This document shows, piece after piece, positions 38,747-47,618 of a stretch of 64,000 nt of DNA. The notes beneath the pieces are model-generated. The model had not been told where the DNA came from. It made no database searches and was given only the letters and a program-made list of their open reading frames with translations. Origin of the DNA: Halopenitus persicus (GTDB lineage: Archaea; Halobacteriota; Halobacteria; Halobacteriales; Haloferacaceae); assembly GCF_900107205.1 (NCBI RefSeq), contig NZ_FNPC01000010.1:38058-102057 (forward strand), read 5' to 3'. Made by a program: the position numbers and the translations under genes. Position 1 is the first letter of the stretch. Each line of letters begins with the position of its first letter.

Positions 38747-39283
38747 ATGAACAGAGTCGAAATCGACATTCCGGACGACGTCTCCGCGGAGATCGACCAT
38801 CTCGACCTCACGGTCGAGGGACCGAACGGCAGCGTCACGCGCCGCCTTTGGTACCCCGACGTCGAGGTCACGGTCGATGACGGCGCGGTCGTCATCGCGG
38901 CCGACGCCGAGGACGCGAAGACGAACGCGACCGTCGGCACCTTCGAGAGCCACGTCGCCAACATGATCCACGGCGTGACCGAGGGCTGGGAGTACAAGAT
39001 GGAGGTCTTCTACGCCCACTTCCCGATGCAGGTCACGGTGGAGGGCGACGACGTGGTCATCGAGAACTTCCTCGGTGAGAAGGCGGCCCGACGGACGCCG
39101 GTCCGCGGCGACACGGACGTACAGGTCGACGGCGAGGAGATCACGCTCTCCGGCCCCTCCAAGGAGGACGTCGGACAGACCGCCGCCGACATCGAACAGC
39201 TAACCCGCGTTTCCGACAAGGACACGCGCGTCTTCCAGGACGGCGTGTACATCGTCGAGAAACCCAAGGCAGGTGGCGTCTAA
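38747..39283 (+). CDS. rpl6: Ribosomal protein uL6
   Basis: 178 residues, two related alpha/beta repeats: VEIDIPDDVSAEIDHLDLTV, HVANMIHGVTEGWEYKMEVF, FLGEKAARRTPVRGDTDVQV. Adjacent to rpl32e with no gap (TAA then ATG). Confidence 0.97.
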   Translation: MNRVEIDIPDDVSAEIDHLDLTVEGPNGSVTRRLWYPDVEVTVDDGAVVIAADAEDAKTNATVGTFESHVANMIHGVTEGWEYKMEVFYAHFPMQVTVEGDDVVIENFLGEKAARRTPVRGDTDVQVDGEEITLSGPSKEDVGQTAADIEQLTRVSDKDTRVFQDGVYIVEKPKAGGV

Positions 39284-39982
39284 ATGGCAGACGAACTCGA
39301 GGACATCAGCGGCGTCGGCCCCTCGAAGGCGGACGCGCTTCGCGCGGCCGGCTACGAGACGGTCGAGGACGTGAAGGCCGCTTCCCAGTCCGAGCTGGCC
39401 GAGGTCGACGGCGTCGGCAACGCGCTCGCCGCGCGTATCAAAGCCGACGTCGGCGGGCTCGAGGTCGACTCGGAGACGGAAGCCGAGATCGAGGAGGAAA
39501 CCGACGAGGAATCGGCCGAGGAGGCCGAAGCCGACGTCGAGACCGAGCTGCAGCCCCGCGGTCACGCCGACAAGACGCCGGATCTCGACGACGAGACGGC
39601 GCGCTCGCTGGCGCAGAAGCACCGCGAGGGCAAACCGCAGTTCAACCGACAGGACTACCACAAGAAGAAGCGCGTTCCCACCTCCTGGCGGAAACCGCGC
39701 GGCAACCTCTCGAAGCAGCGCCGCGGGATCAAGGGCAAGGGCGACACCGTCGAGGCGGGCTTCCGCTCGCCGACCGCGGCCCGTGGCCTGCACCCGAGCG
39801 GCTTCGAGGAGGTCCGCGTGCACAACACGGACGACCTCGAGGGCGTCGACGGCGACACCCAGGCGGTCCGCATCGCCGGCTCCGTCGGCGCGCGCAAGCG
39901 TGAGCGGATCGAGGAGGTCGCCGAGCAGGAGGAGATCCGCGTGCTCAACCCGACCTACGTCGAAGTGGAGGTCGAAGAATGA
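39284..39982 (+). CDS. rpl32e: Ribosomal protein eL32 with helix-hairpin-helix extension
   Basis: 232 residues. N-terminal HhH domain [20 protein letters not shown] (about 1-60), an acidic linker, and the L32e core from about 105: [52 protein letters not shown]. The HhH extension is typical of haloarchaea. ATGA overlap with rpl19e. Confidence 0.96.
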   Translation: MADELEDISGVGPSKADALRAAGYETVEDVKAASQSELAEVDGVGNALAARIKADVGGLEVDSETEAEIEEETDEESAEEAEADVETELQPRGHADKTPDLDDETARSLAQKHREGKPQFNRQDYHKKKRVPTSWRKPRGNLSKQRRGIKGKGDTVEAGFRSPTAARGLHPSGFEEVRVHNTDDLEGVDGDTQAVRIAGSVGARKRERIEEVAEQEEIRVLNPTYVEVEVEE

Positions 39983-40440
39983 CGGATCTGAGCGCACAGA
40001 AGCGGCTCGCCGCCGACGAACTCGACGTCGGGAAGGGCCGCGTCTGGTTCGACCCCGAGGCACAGGAGGAGATCGCGGACGCGATCACGCGCGAGGACGT
40101 TCGTGACCTGATCGACCAGGGCACGATCCGCGCCACGGACGCCAAGTCCAACTCCCGCGGCCGGGCCCGCGAGCGCGACGAGAAGCGCTCGTACGGTCAC
40201 CGGACCGGTGCCGGTTCCCGCAAGGGCAAATCCGGCGCTCGCAAAAGCGACAAGGACGACTGGATGGCGCGCATCCGCGCACAGCGCGCACGTCTCAAGG
40301 AGCTCCGGGACGAGGAGGAGGTCCTCGATCCCTCGGAGTACCGGACGCTGTATAACAAGGCCAGCGGCGGCGACTTCGACGACGTCGCTCGGCTCGAGGC
40401 GTACATCGAAACGCAGTACGGATACGAGGTGAGCGACTGA
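39979..40440 (+). CDS. rpl19e: Ribosomal protein eL19
   Basis: 153 residues: [60 protein letters not shown]. Archaeal/eukaryotic-specific large-subunit protein. Its final base is the first of the rpl18 ATG. Confidence 0.97.
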   Translation: MTDLSAQKRLAADELDVGKGRVWFDPEAQEEIADAITREDVRDLIDQGTIRATDAKSNSRGRARERDEKRSYGHRTGAGSRKGKSGARKSDKDDWMARIRAQRARLKELRDEEEVLDPSEYRTLYNKASGGDFDDVARLEAYIETQYGYEVSD

Positions 40441-40997
40441 TGGCAACAGGACCACGATACACGGTGCCGATGCGCCGTCGTCGCGAGGTTCGGACGGATT
40501 ACCACCAGAGGTTGCGCCTGCTGAAATCGGGCAAGCCTCGCCTGGTCGCCCGGGTGAGCAACGCTCACGTCAGGGCGCAGCTGGTTACCCCCGGACCGAA
40601 CGGCGATGAGACTCACGTCGCGTCCTCGAGCGAGGATCTCGATGCGTACGGCTGGGAGGCTCCGACGGGGAACCTTCCCAGCGCGTACCTCACGGGATAC
40701 CTCCTCGGCGGACGCGCCGTCGCGGACGGCTTCGAGGAAGCCGTTCTCGACATCGGTCTCAACACGGCGACGCCCGGCAACAAGGTGTTCGCAGTACAGG
40801 AAGGAGCGATCGACGCGGGACTGGAGATCCCCCACAGCGAGAGCGTGCTGGCCGACTGGTCGCGCAATCGCGGCGAGCACATCGCCGAGTACGCCGAGCA
40901 GCTCGAGGAGCCGCTCTACAGCGGGGACTTCGACGCGGCCGAACTACCCGAGCACTTCGACGACGTGCTCGCCACGATCCAGGAGGACTATGAGTAG
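40440..40997 (+). CDS. rpl18: Ribosomal protein uL18
   Basis: 185 residues: [38 protein letters not shown], and the [11 protein letters not shown] end. 5S rRNA-binding. Overlaps rps5 by 8 bp. Confidence 0.97.
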   Translation: MATGPRYTVPMRRRREVRTDYHQRLRLLKSGKPRLVARVSNAHVRAQLVTPGPNGDETHVASSSEDLDAYGWEAPTGNLPSAYLTGYLLGGRAVADGFEEAVLDIGLNTATPGNKVFAVQEGAIDAGLEIPHSESVLADWSRNRGEHIAEYAEQLEEPLYSGDFDAAELPEHFDDVLATIQEDYE

Positions 40998-41637
40998 AAA
41001 CAACGACGGCTGGGAACCGCGAACGCGGCTCGGCCGCAAGGTACAGGAGGGCGAGGTTTCCTCGATGGAGCAGGCGCTGCAGTCCGGGCTCCCGCTCAAG
41101 GAACCCGAACTCGTCGACCAGCTCCTGCCGGGGCTGGAGGACGAGGTCCTCGACATCAACATGGTACAGCGGATGACCGACTCGGGGCGCCGCGTGAAGT
41201 TCCGATGTGTCGTCGTCGTGGGGAACCGCGACGGCTATCTCGGGTACGCGCAGGCCCGCGACGAACAGGTCGGCGGCGCGATCCAGAAGGCGATCGAGGT
41301 CGCGAAGCTGAACGTGATCAAGGTCGACCGCGGCTCGGGCTCGTGGGAGGACCAGCCCGGCGGCACGAACTCCCTGACGCGACGTGCCGAGGGGAAGGCC
41401 GGCTCGGTCACCGTCGAGATCAAGCCCGCCCCGCAGGGGCTCGGGCTCGCCGCCGCGCCGACGGTTCGACACATCCTCGAGCTGGCGGGCGTCCAGGACG
41501 CCTGGACGAGCTCGAACGGCAACACGCGAACGACGGTCAACCTCGCGAAGGCGACGTTCAACGCGCTGGAGAACGCGGCGCAGTCGCGAACCCCCCAGCA
41601 CGCACGCGAGGTCCACTACGACGAGGTGAGCGAGTGA
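40990..41637 (+). CDS. rps5: Ribosomal protein uS5
   Basis: 215 residues from the ATG at 40990. [16 protein letters not shown] start, double-stranded-RNA-like motif [40 protein letters not shown]. Decoding-fidelity protein. Last base overlaps the rpl30 ATG. Confidence 0.97.
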   Translation: MSRNNDGWEPRTRLGRKVQEGEVSSMEQALQSGLPLKEPELVDQLLPGLEDEVLDINMVQRMTDSGRRVKFRCVVVVGNRDGYLGYAQARDEQVGGAIQKAIEVAKLNVIKVDRGSGSWEDQPGGTNSLTRRAEGKAGSVTVEIKPAPQGLGLAAAPTVRHILELAGVQDAWTSSNGNTRTTVNLAKATFNALENAAQSRTPQHAREVHYDEVSE

Positions 41638-42101
41638 TGCAGGCGATCGTGCAACTGCGTGGCGACGTGAACATGAACTACGAGGTGAAGGACACCCTCG
41701 AGATGCTCAACATCGGTCGCGTCAACCACGCCACGTTCGTCCCGGAGACCGACGCGTACAGCGGAATGATCACCAAGGTCAACGACTTCGTCGCGTTCGG
41801 CGAGCCGAGCCACGAGGCGGTCGCCGAGACGATCGAACGACGCGGCGAGCCCCTCGAGGGCTCCGCGGACGTCGACGACGAGTGGGTCGCCGAGCACACC
41901 GACTACGACGACGTCGAGTCGCTCGCCGACGCGCTCATCGCCGAGGAGACGACGCTGCGCGATCAGGGTCTCTCGCCGGCCGTTCGGCTGCACCCGCCGC
42001 GGGGCGGCCACGACGGCGTCAAACACCCGGTGATCGAGGGCGGCGAACTCGGACGCCATTCCACCGAGGAGATCGATTCGCTGCTGGAGGCGATGCGATG
42101 A
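41637..42101 (+). CDS. rpl30: Ribosomal protein uL30
   Basis: 154 residues from the ATG at 41637: [40 protein letters not shown], and the archaeal C-terminal FRLHPPRGGHDG-type segment (RLHPPRGGHDGVKHPV). ATGA overlap with rpl15. Confidence 0.96.
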   Translation: MQAIVQLRGDVNMNYEVKDTLEMLNIGRVNHATFVPETDAYSGMITKVNDFVAFGEPSHEAVAETIERRGEPLEGSADVDDEWVAEHTDYDDVESLADALIAEETTLRDQGLSPAVRLHPPRGGHDGVKHPVIEGGELGRHSTEEIDSLLEAMR

Positions 42102-42589
42102 CGGACAAGAAGAACCGCCAGCGCGGGTCCCGAACCCACGGCGGCGGCACCCACAAGAACCGGCGCGGCGCCGGCCACCGTGGCGGCCGCGGCGCGGCGG
42201 GACGGTCGAAACACGAGTATCACAACTACGAGCCGCTCGGGAAGTACGGCTTCAAGCGTCCCGACGGCGCGCAGGACGACGTCCGAGAGGTCACCGTCCA
42301 GAAGCTCGACGAGGACGCGGCGCTGTACGTCGCGGACGGCCTCGCCGAGGAGGACGGCGACACGGTCGTCATCGACGCGCGTGACGTGGCCGAGGACGGT
42401 CACGAGGCGGACGTCGTCAAGGTGCTCGGCGGCGGCCAGGTCCGCGGGCAGCTCCGCGTGACGGCCGACGCCTTCACCGCCGGCGCGCGCGAGTTGATCG
42501 AGGAGGCGGGCGGCGAGGCCGTCCTCTCCGAGCGCGCCGCGGAAGCCGAATCAGAAGACACATCCGACGCCGAGGACGACGACGCGTAA
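42098..42589 (+). CDS. rpl15: Ribosomal protein uL15
   Basis: 163 residues from the ATG at 42098: KNRQRGSRTHGGGTHKNRRG Gly/Arg-rich start, KYGFKRP, and KVLGGGQVRGQLRVTADAFT. Two bases before secY. Confidence 0.96.
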   Translation: MTDKKNRQRGSRTHGGGTHKNRRGAGHRGGRGAAGRSKHEYHNYEPLGKYGFKRPDGAQDDVREVTVQKLDEDAALYVADGLAEEDGDTVVIDARDVAEDGHEADVVKVLGGGQVRGQLRVTADAFTAGARELIEEAGGEAVLSERAAEAESEDTSDAEDDDA

Positions 42590-42591
42590 CC

Positions 42592-44058
42592 ATGAGCTGG
42601 AAGGACGCCGCCGAACCAGTGCTCACGCGGATGCCGACGGTCCGGCGTCCGGAGGGCCACGTCCCGTTCAAGCGGAAGCTGGCGTGGACGGCCGCGATCC
42701 TGATGGTGTACTTCTTCCTCACCAACATCAACCCGTTCGGGTTGATGGCCGGCCAGAGCAGCGACTTCTTCGGCCAGTTCCGGTCGATACTGGCCGGCGA
42801 ACACGGGTCGCTGCTGCAGGTCGGCATCGGGCCGATCGTCACGGCGTCGATCGTCCTGCAGCTGCTGGGCGGCGCGAACCTGCTCGGCCTCGACACGAAC
42901 GACCCCCGCGACCAGGTCCTCTATCAGGGCCTCCAGAAGCTGCTCGTGATCATCGTGACGGCCCTGACGGCCGCGCCGATGGTCTTTACGGGCAACTTCC
43001 TGCCGGTCGACACGACGGTCGCGAGCGCGCTCGGGGTCAGCACGTTCGCCGTGCAGCTGATCATCTTCGCGCAGGTGTTCGTCGGCGGCGTGCTCATCCT
43101 GTTCATGGACGAGATCGTCAGCAAGTGGGGCGTCGGGTCCGGCGTGGGCCTGTTCATCATCGCCGCGGTCAGCCAGCAGATCGTCGGCGGGTTCTTCAGC
43201 TGGTCGGCGGTCGGCCAGGTCGGCTTCTTCGCCGGCTGGTACGGGATCCTCTTCGGGGATCTGACGATCGGGTCGGTGTTCACCGCCGACGGACTCCAGA
43301 GTCTCCTCTTCGAGCCCGGGAACCTCCTCGCGCTGTTCACCACGGTGTTCATCTTCGTCGTGGTCGTGTACGCGGAGTCGGTCCGGGTGGAGATCCCCCT
43401 CTCGCACGCTCGCGTGAAGGGGGCCCGGGGTCGCTTCCCGGTGAAGCTCATCTACGCGTCCGTCCTTCCGATGATCCTCGTTCGCGCGCTGCAGGCGAAC
43501 GTCCAGTTCCTCGGGCAGATCCTCAACCGGACGTGGCAGGGGATGCCCGCCTGGCTGGGCGTCTACGGCGATCAGGGCCAACCCGTCTCCGGGTTCTTCT
43601 ACTACGTCAACCCGATCCAACAGCCCCAACAGTGGATGTGGTTCCTCGGCGAGACGGCCGCGGAGCCGTGGATGATCGCGATCCGGATCGCGATCGACCT
43701 GACGTTCATGATCGTCGGCGGCGCGATCTTCGCCATCTTCTGGGTGGAGACCACCGGGATGGGCCCGGAGGCGACCGCCCAGCAGATCCAGAACTCCGGG
43801 ATGCAGATCCCCGGGTTCCGCCGCAACCCGCAGGTCGTCGAAAAGGTGATGGAGCGGTACATTCCGCAGGTCACCGTCATCGGCGGCGCGCTCGTCGGGC
43901 TGCTGGCCGTGATGGCGAACATGCTCGGCACCGTCGGCGGCGTCTCCGGAACCGGGCTGCTGCTTGCGGTCTCGATCACCTACAAGCTCTACGAGGAGAT
44001 CGCCGAGGAGCAGCTGATGGAGATGCACCCGATGATGCGCCAGATGTTCGGCGAATAG
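42592..44058 (+). CDS. secY: Sec translocase channel subunit SecY
   Basis: 488 residues, about ten TM helices. Start WKDAAEPVLTRMPTVRRPEG; plug/TM2 region GIGPIVTASIVLQLLGGANL; cytoplasmic loop SVRVEIPLSHARVKGARGRF; TM10 with GTGLLLAVSITYKLYEEIAE. Forms the protein-conducting channel with SecE and SecG. Last gene of the operon here; the usual next genes (adk, cmk, truB in other haloarchaea) are absent and accessory DNA begins at once. Confidence 0.97.
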   Translation: MSWKDAAEPVLTRMPTVRRPEGHVPFKRKLAWTAAILMVYFFLTNINPFGLMAGQSSDFFGQFRSILAGEHGSLLQVGIGPIVTASIVLQLLGGANLLGLDTNDPRDQVLYQGLQKLLVIIVTALTAAPMVFTGNFLPVDTTVASALGVSTFAVQLIIFAQVFVGGVLILFMDEIVSKWGVGSGVGLFIIAAVSQQIVGGFFSWSAVGQVGFFAGWYGILFGDLTIGSVFTADGLQSLLFEPGNLLALFTTVFIFVVVVYAESVRVEIPLSHARVKGARGRFPVKLIYASVLPMILVRALQANVQFLGQILNRTWQGMPAWLGVYGDQGQPVSGFFYYVNPIQQPQQWMWFLGETAAEPWMIAIRIAIDLTFMIVGGAIFAIFWVETTGMGPEATAQQIQNSGMQIPGFRRNPQVVEKVMERYIPQVTVIGGALVGLLAVMANMLGTVGGVSGTGLLLAVSITYKLYEEIAEEQLMEMHPMMRQMFGE

Positions 44059-44096
44059 GGACCACAATGTGTCCCCAGCGTTTATTTAGTAAGTCC
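44058..44096 (+). terminator. Hairpin after secY and promoter of the next gene
   Basis: Stem GGGA(C)CACA / TGTGTCCC with one-base bulge at 44058-44075, starting in the secY stop, then TTTATTT at 44081-44087. The hairpin plus T-rich tract could end the ribosomal transcript. The same TTTATTT is 26 nt before the ATG at 44111 and works as TATA for it. Confidence 0.5.
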
Positions 44097-44110
44097 GTGT
44101 AGCCGCCGGT

Positions 44111-44731
44111 ATGCCAGACGGGGCTCACAAGAAGGTCAAACTCAACGTGAGAGTCACTTCCAGTAAGAAAGAGGAGTGGCTGGACAGTTTGAATGATGAT
44201 GAAAATCTTTCATCACTCGTTCGTCGTGCGGTCGACAAGGAGATTAATGACGAGTATATCCCAAAGAAAGCGATCAATAATCTCTCTGGGAATACTGGCC
44301 AGGCCGACGTTGATCTCTCACCACTTCTGGATCAAATCGATGATCTCCAACGCTCCGTGACCTCTGTTGAAAACAAGATCGATACGATCTCTGTGACTCA
44401 AGCAGACGAGGGAGAGGACGAAGACATAGAAGAACTCGCTATGGATCTTCTCCCCCGCCTTCCGACATACCCTAATGATATTCCCAACGATGTACTCGAA
44501 GGTATGGGTGGGATTGGTGAACGAAGTCCACGAGAATTTATTTTGTACATAATGGAAGCACGCCAAGAAATCTCCCATCTCTCTATTGATGGGAGTGCTC
44601 AAAGGCTCTCATCCGAAATAAGGGAACCAACATACCTCGTCAAAGAGGCACTCTGTTATCTCGAAAACAGCACGACAGAGAACGTGCACAGCGCGATCAT
44701 TGATGGTACCCGTCACTGGATGCGGCTATGA
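44111..44731 (+). CDS. RHH-type protein upstream of the integrase
   Basis: 206 residues. The N-terminus (VKLNVRVTSSKKEEWLDSL ... LSSLVRRAVDKEIN) has the strand-helix-helix pattern of ribbon-helix-helix DNA-binding proteins. The middle (about 70-105) is a short coiled coil and the rest is helical. Overlaps the integrase gene by 4 bp (ATGA), so it is probably a regulator or accessory factor for recombination. Codon use is AT-richer than in the ribosomal genes just before, marking the start of transferred DNA. Confidence 0.7.
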   Translation: MPDGAHKKVKLNVRVTSSKKEEWLDSLNDDENLSSLVRRAVDKEINDEYIPKKAINNLSGNTGQADVDLSPLLDQIDDLQRSVTSVENKIDTISVTQADEGEDEDIEELAMDLLPRLPTYPNDIPNDVLEGMGGIGERSPREFILYIMEARQEISHLSIDGSAQRLSSEIREPTYLVKEALCYLENSTTENVHSAIIDGTRHWMRL

Positions 44732-45852
44732 GAAACGACAAAGGCCAGTACGCGAGTCCCGCAGACAAACAGATTTCGGGGGAAATGGAAGAGCTACTCG
44801 GACGGTACCTCGAAAGCTTACGGGAGCAAAAAGACCGGACAAAGGATTCGACGGTCAATACACGTCGGCGTGAAGTACGATACTGGTTAGCCTTCTGCGA
44901 ATCGAACGACATCGACCCCCTTGCTGCCACTACCGAGGATGTCAGAGGGTATATCCAATTGAATTCTAATCTGGCCGATACGACTGTTGGTTCGTACTAT
45001 CGGTCAGTACAATCGTTTTACAGCATCGTTGCGAATGACGCCAGAGACGATCAGCTTGAGCTCGTTAATGGACATCCTTGTGAGGATAGTAATACGATTG
45101 ATCTGAAGGATGATTATAACATCTATGAAAATAAAGCCGAGTACAAGATCCAGCATGACCTCACTGCGAGCAATAGTGATGAATTGCGGGAAGGTACGAG
45201 TGAGGTCCTAGCACTCAAGCCGGAACAGGTGGAGTCTCTGTTTGATGCCGTCCCGGGGAAAACGCCTCAAGCAAAGCTTCGAAACGAGATCGCAGTCCGG
45301 CTAAACTGGTATACCGGATGTCGTAGTGTGGAACTGTCGCGCCTAAAGATTGAGAATATCGACTGGGAAGAATGCAGTATTGATGTTAGGAGCGCAAAAT
45401 TAAGCGTGAAAGAAAACAGCGGATTGATTCGCCGTGATGTGTACTTCCCAGAGGAGTTCAGGTTCCAGTTAAAACGGTGGTGTGAAAGAATCCGGCACGC
45501 ATTTTCGGCAGAAGCTATGCCGGATTCTGGGAATATCCTCGTCACAACTCATAACGATGAGATGTCTGGTCCCCAGATCAATGATGTCGTCAAGAAAGCA
45601 GCTCGGAACGCAGAGGTCCAGCGACCGCTACGCCCACCTAATCCTGATCCAGATGACGAAGTCAAAGAGTGGTTTGTAACCACCCATCGCATCCGACGAT
45701 CTGCAATTTCACACTGGGTGAACGATTGTGAGTCATTGGGTCTTCATCAGGTGAGAAGAATCGCCGGTCATGCTCGTATTGAGCAGACAATGGAATATGT
45801 TGAAGATGATGACGACCAGATAGCAGTAGACTATCAGAAAGCGATGCGATGA
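44728..45852 (+). CDS. Tyrosine recombinase/integrase
   Basis: 374 residues. Core-binding domain (about 25-130) and catalytic domain with Arg in TGCRSVELSRLK (about 198), HRIRRSAISHW (HxxR), AGHARIEQ and the nucleophile Tyr in TMEYVE. It is a haloarchaeal XerC/D-like integrase, probably responsible for inserting the element that starts after secY. Cotranscribed with the RHH gene. All four catalytic positions are present, so it may be active. The attachment site is not evident. Confidence 0.88.
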   Translation: MRNDKGQYASPADKQISGEMEELLGRYLESLREQKDRTKDSTVNTRRREVRYWLAFCESNDIDPLAATTEDVRGYIQLNSNLADTTVGSYYRSVQSFYSIVANDARDDQLELVNGHPCEDSNTIDLKDDYNIYENKAEYKIQHDLTASNSDELREGTSEVLALKPEQVESLFDAVPGKTPQAKLRNEIAVRLNWYTGCRSVELSRLKIENIDWEECSIDVRSAKLSVKENSGLIRRDVYFPEEFRFQLKRWCERIRHAFSAEAMPDSGNILVTTHNDEMSGPQINDVVKKAARNAEVQRPLRPPNPDPDDEVKEWFVTTHRIRRSAISHWVNDCESLGLHQVRRIAGHARIEQTMEYVEDDDDQIAVDYQKAMR

Positions 45853-45858
45853 CATCTT

Positions 45859-45878
45859 CTGCGCCGTTAACGGCGCAG
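45859..45878. repeat. Perfect 20-bp palindrome after the integrase gene
   Basis: CTGCGCCGTTAACGGCGCAG, fully self-complementary, 6 bp after the integrase stop and followed by TTTCCC. Could be a terminator hairpin or a protein- or recombinase-binding site. Confidence 0.6.
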
Positions 45879-45924
45879 TTTCCCAAGCGTTAGGATATTG
45901 CTCGTCCCGCACTAGGAGTGACGT

Positions 45925-46071
45925 ATGAGTGTACAGAAACGGGAGATGATGGCGACGCCAAATTCATCCAGATTGCAGATAAGGGAGCTACAACGACCGA
46001 TGAAGATGGAAACGCCAAGCAAAGGTGGGGCGAAAGAGCTTGACCAAAGTGCAGAAGTCAACGACGGATAG
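45925..46071 (+). pseudogene. Possible frameshifted remnant of a small gene
   Basis: An ATG frame of 48 codons is present, but the neighbouring frame from about 45950 reads DDGDAKFIQIADKGATTTDE and looks more protein-like. A single frameshift would join the MSVQKRE start to it. No family recognised; it may be chance. It lies in the 275-bp gap after the integrase. Confidence 0.25.
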
Positions 46072-46127
46072 CGATCAGTACTGTCGTTCACAGAACCAAA
46101 TTTGGTTTAGCCCAGATGAAACCAGAG

Positions 46128-46829
46128 TTAATCATACCGCTCCACCAAATCCTCTACTGTTCTTCCACGCTGTTTAATAGCTCGGATATGCTGTCTTTTC
46201 AAATTGATTTTCCCCGGTGATCGGATTATTTCCAGTGCTTCACCATACTTTGTGCCTTCAGTGTCTCTCCGAACATACCCTACCCAGTCCATCTGTTCAT
46301 AATCTTGCAGGAACGTATTGTATCCCTCTTCAAGGACAAGTTCAGGCCGGATCTGTGCGGCAGTAGCTGCCCTACACAGGCACGCAACAGAATCACGTAA
46401 TGACCGCTGCATCGCCGGGTTCGCTTTCGAATGGTCAGGATTAGATTCGACAAGATGTTCAAGAGTAGCTTCAATAATACTTTTTCCACCAGGGAAGCCA
46501 GAGGCAAGATCACCTTCACGTGGAATTCCTAGCTCGTCTTCATACCCATGCCCTACCATCCCGTACGTATCCCGCGGAGCATACCCAGGTATAGGATCAT
46601 CTCCAGGTTTCTCTGGTCTGTGCTCGTCTTCAAACGTTGTTCGAAGTTCGCGTGTTGGCATTTGCTCATAGATGAGTGATAGATCGTGGATAGCGGCCCG
46701 GAGCCGTTTCCTGATTTTGTACCGGAACGCTCGGTCAGCATCACCTGACTTGTCAACGTTCCCTCGGAGATAGTCGCGTTGTTGCCGGGTTAAGATCGCT
46801 CCCGGACGCTGATATTCTGATGGCCCCAT
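46128..46829 (-). CDS. Haloarchaeal mobile-element protein of unknown function
   Basis: 233 residues from the ATG at 46829 (a GTG at 46847 would lie in the operator). The N-terminal module AILTRQQRDYLRGNVD ... YKIRKRLRAAIHDLSLIYE is a pattern I know from many plasmid- and provirus-borne haloarchaeal proteins. The rest is helical and the C-terminus is basic (INLKRQHIRAIKQRGRTVED). No known activity. Leaderless promoter with an inverted repeat just before the ATG. Confidence 0.65.
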   Translation of the reverse strand: MGPSEYQRPGAILTRQQRDYLRGNVDKSGDADRAFRYKIRKRLRAAIHDLSLIYEQMPTRELRTTFEDEHRPEKPGDDPIPGYAPRDTYGMVGHGYEDELGIPREGDLASGFPGGKSIIEATLEHLVESNPDHSKANPAMQRSLRDSVACLCRAATAAQIRPELVLEEGYNTFLQDYEQMDWVGYVRRDTEGTKYGEALEIIRSPGKINLKRQHIRAIKQRGRTVEDLVERYD

Positions 46830-46862
46830 GTGAACGAATGCGTTCACGCCGTCAAAATACTA
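46830..46862 (-). promoter_or_regulatory. Promoter with inverted-repeat operator
   Basis: AAAATACTA (46854-46862; TAGTATTTT on the minus strand) is the TATA element. GTGAACG-AATG-CGTTCAC at 46830-46847 is a perfect 7-bp inverted repeat between TATA and the ATG at 46829, where a repressor would block the start. The small gene at 46884 diverges from the same region. Confidence 0.6.
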
Positions 46863-46883
46863 CCGGCGACCTGACGCAGAAGT

Positions 46884-47042
46884 ATGAGTAACCGACTGGA
46901 GACGCCAAGCAGACAAATTTCTTGGATAGGACTTGTAGTCGTCGTTGTGTCGTTGGTAGCCACTTCGTGGTTTATGGGATGGGAAAAAACTGGGATCGGT
47001 CTTGCGGCAGTCTTGATTGCGCTTTGGGAAGCTCGAGAGTAG
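46884..47042 (+). CDS. Very small membrane protein
   Basis: 52 codons from the ATG at 46884 to TAG at 47042. One or two hydrophobic helices (ISWIGLVVVVVSLVATSWFM and IGLAAVLIALWEA). No family recognised. A solo terminal repeat (47118-47134) lies 75 bp beyond its stop, the arrangement seen around several other small membrane genes here. The composition (alternating hydrophobic and charged ends) argues for a real gene. Confidence 0.5.
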   Translation: MSNRLETPSRQISWIGLVVVVVSLVATSWFMGWEKTGIGLAAVLIALWEARE

Positions 47043-47117
47043 CCGTGAACCCTGTAGTGAGCGATCTATGAGCCCCCTATACTGGGTAATTGAATGTGTG
47101 GAAGACTCCAACTGCTG

Positions 47118-47134
47118 AGGATTTCAATAGAGTC
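47118..47134 (+). repeat. Solo copy of the GGCTCTGTTGAAATCCT-type terminal repeat
   Basis: AGGATTTCAATAGAGTC, 15 of 17 bases as in the consensus right end AGGATTTCAACAGAGCC. No partner end seen to its left. Confidence 0.55.
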
Positions 47135-47177
47135 GCTCTAGTGAATCACTCTGTAATCTTCGTGCTAATTGTCTCTT

Positions 47178-47618
47178 CTACTCTTCGCGGAATCGGTAGC
47201 CCCACTCGCGGAGTTCATCAGCAACTTCATCGAGATGTTCAGCCCCAACTCGAACCAAAGCCTCTCGAAGATCAATAAGAGAGACATCGGACCCAAGCTC
47301 CTGTTCAACGGCTCGTAAGGCATCTTTCTCAGTTGCTTGTGTCTCCTCGCGTAGAAAGTACTGAGTTGCTTTCCGCTCACTTTTGACGCTCGATCGGTCG
47401 AAGATATAGGGTAGATCTTCCACACTCTCTTCCGTTGAAGTCGGCTGTAGTTCTTGATCAGGCGAAGAGTCAGTACCGACGTTCGGCTGCGGAGACGAAC
47501 CGGCTGTCCCACCCACATCTTCATTCGGTTCTTCGGATTCTTTTGATTGCTTTTCGTCGTCGTCGGTATCAGTAGCAAACGGGTCACTGCCTGCTCCTGA
47601 TTTCATTCCGTCCGTCAT
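47178..47618 (-). CDS. Partner protein of ParA (candidate ParB/adaptor)
   Basis: 146 residues: an acidic disordered first half (about 1-75) and a helical second half (FDRSSVKSERKATQYFLREE to the end). No ParB nuclease or HTH motif seen. Overlaps the ParA stop by 4 bp (ATGA), so translation is coupled. By position it is the ParA-activating or DNA-binding partner of a haloarchaeal partition locus; sequence alone does not prove it. Confidence 0.6.
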   Translation of the reverse strand: MTDGMKSGAGSDPFATDTDDDEKQSKESEEPNEDVGGTAGSSPQPNVGTDSSPDQELQPTSTEESVEDLPYIFDRSSVKSERKATQYFLREETQATEKDALRAVEQELGSDVSLIDLREALVRVGAEHLDEVADELREWGYRFREE

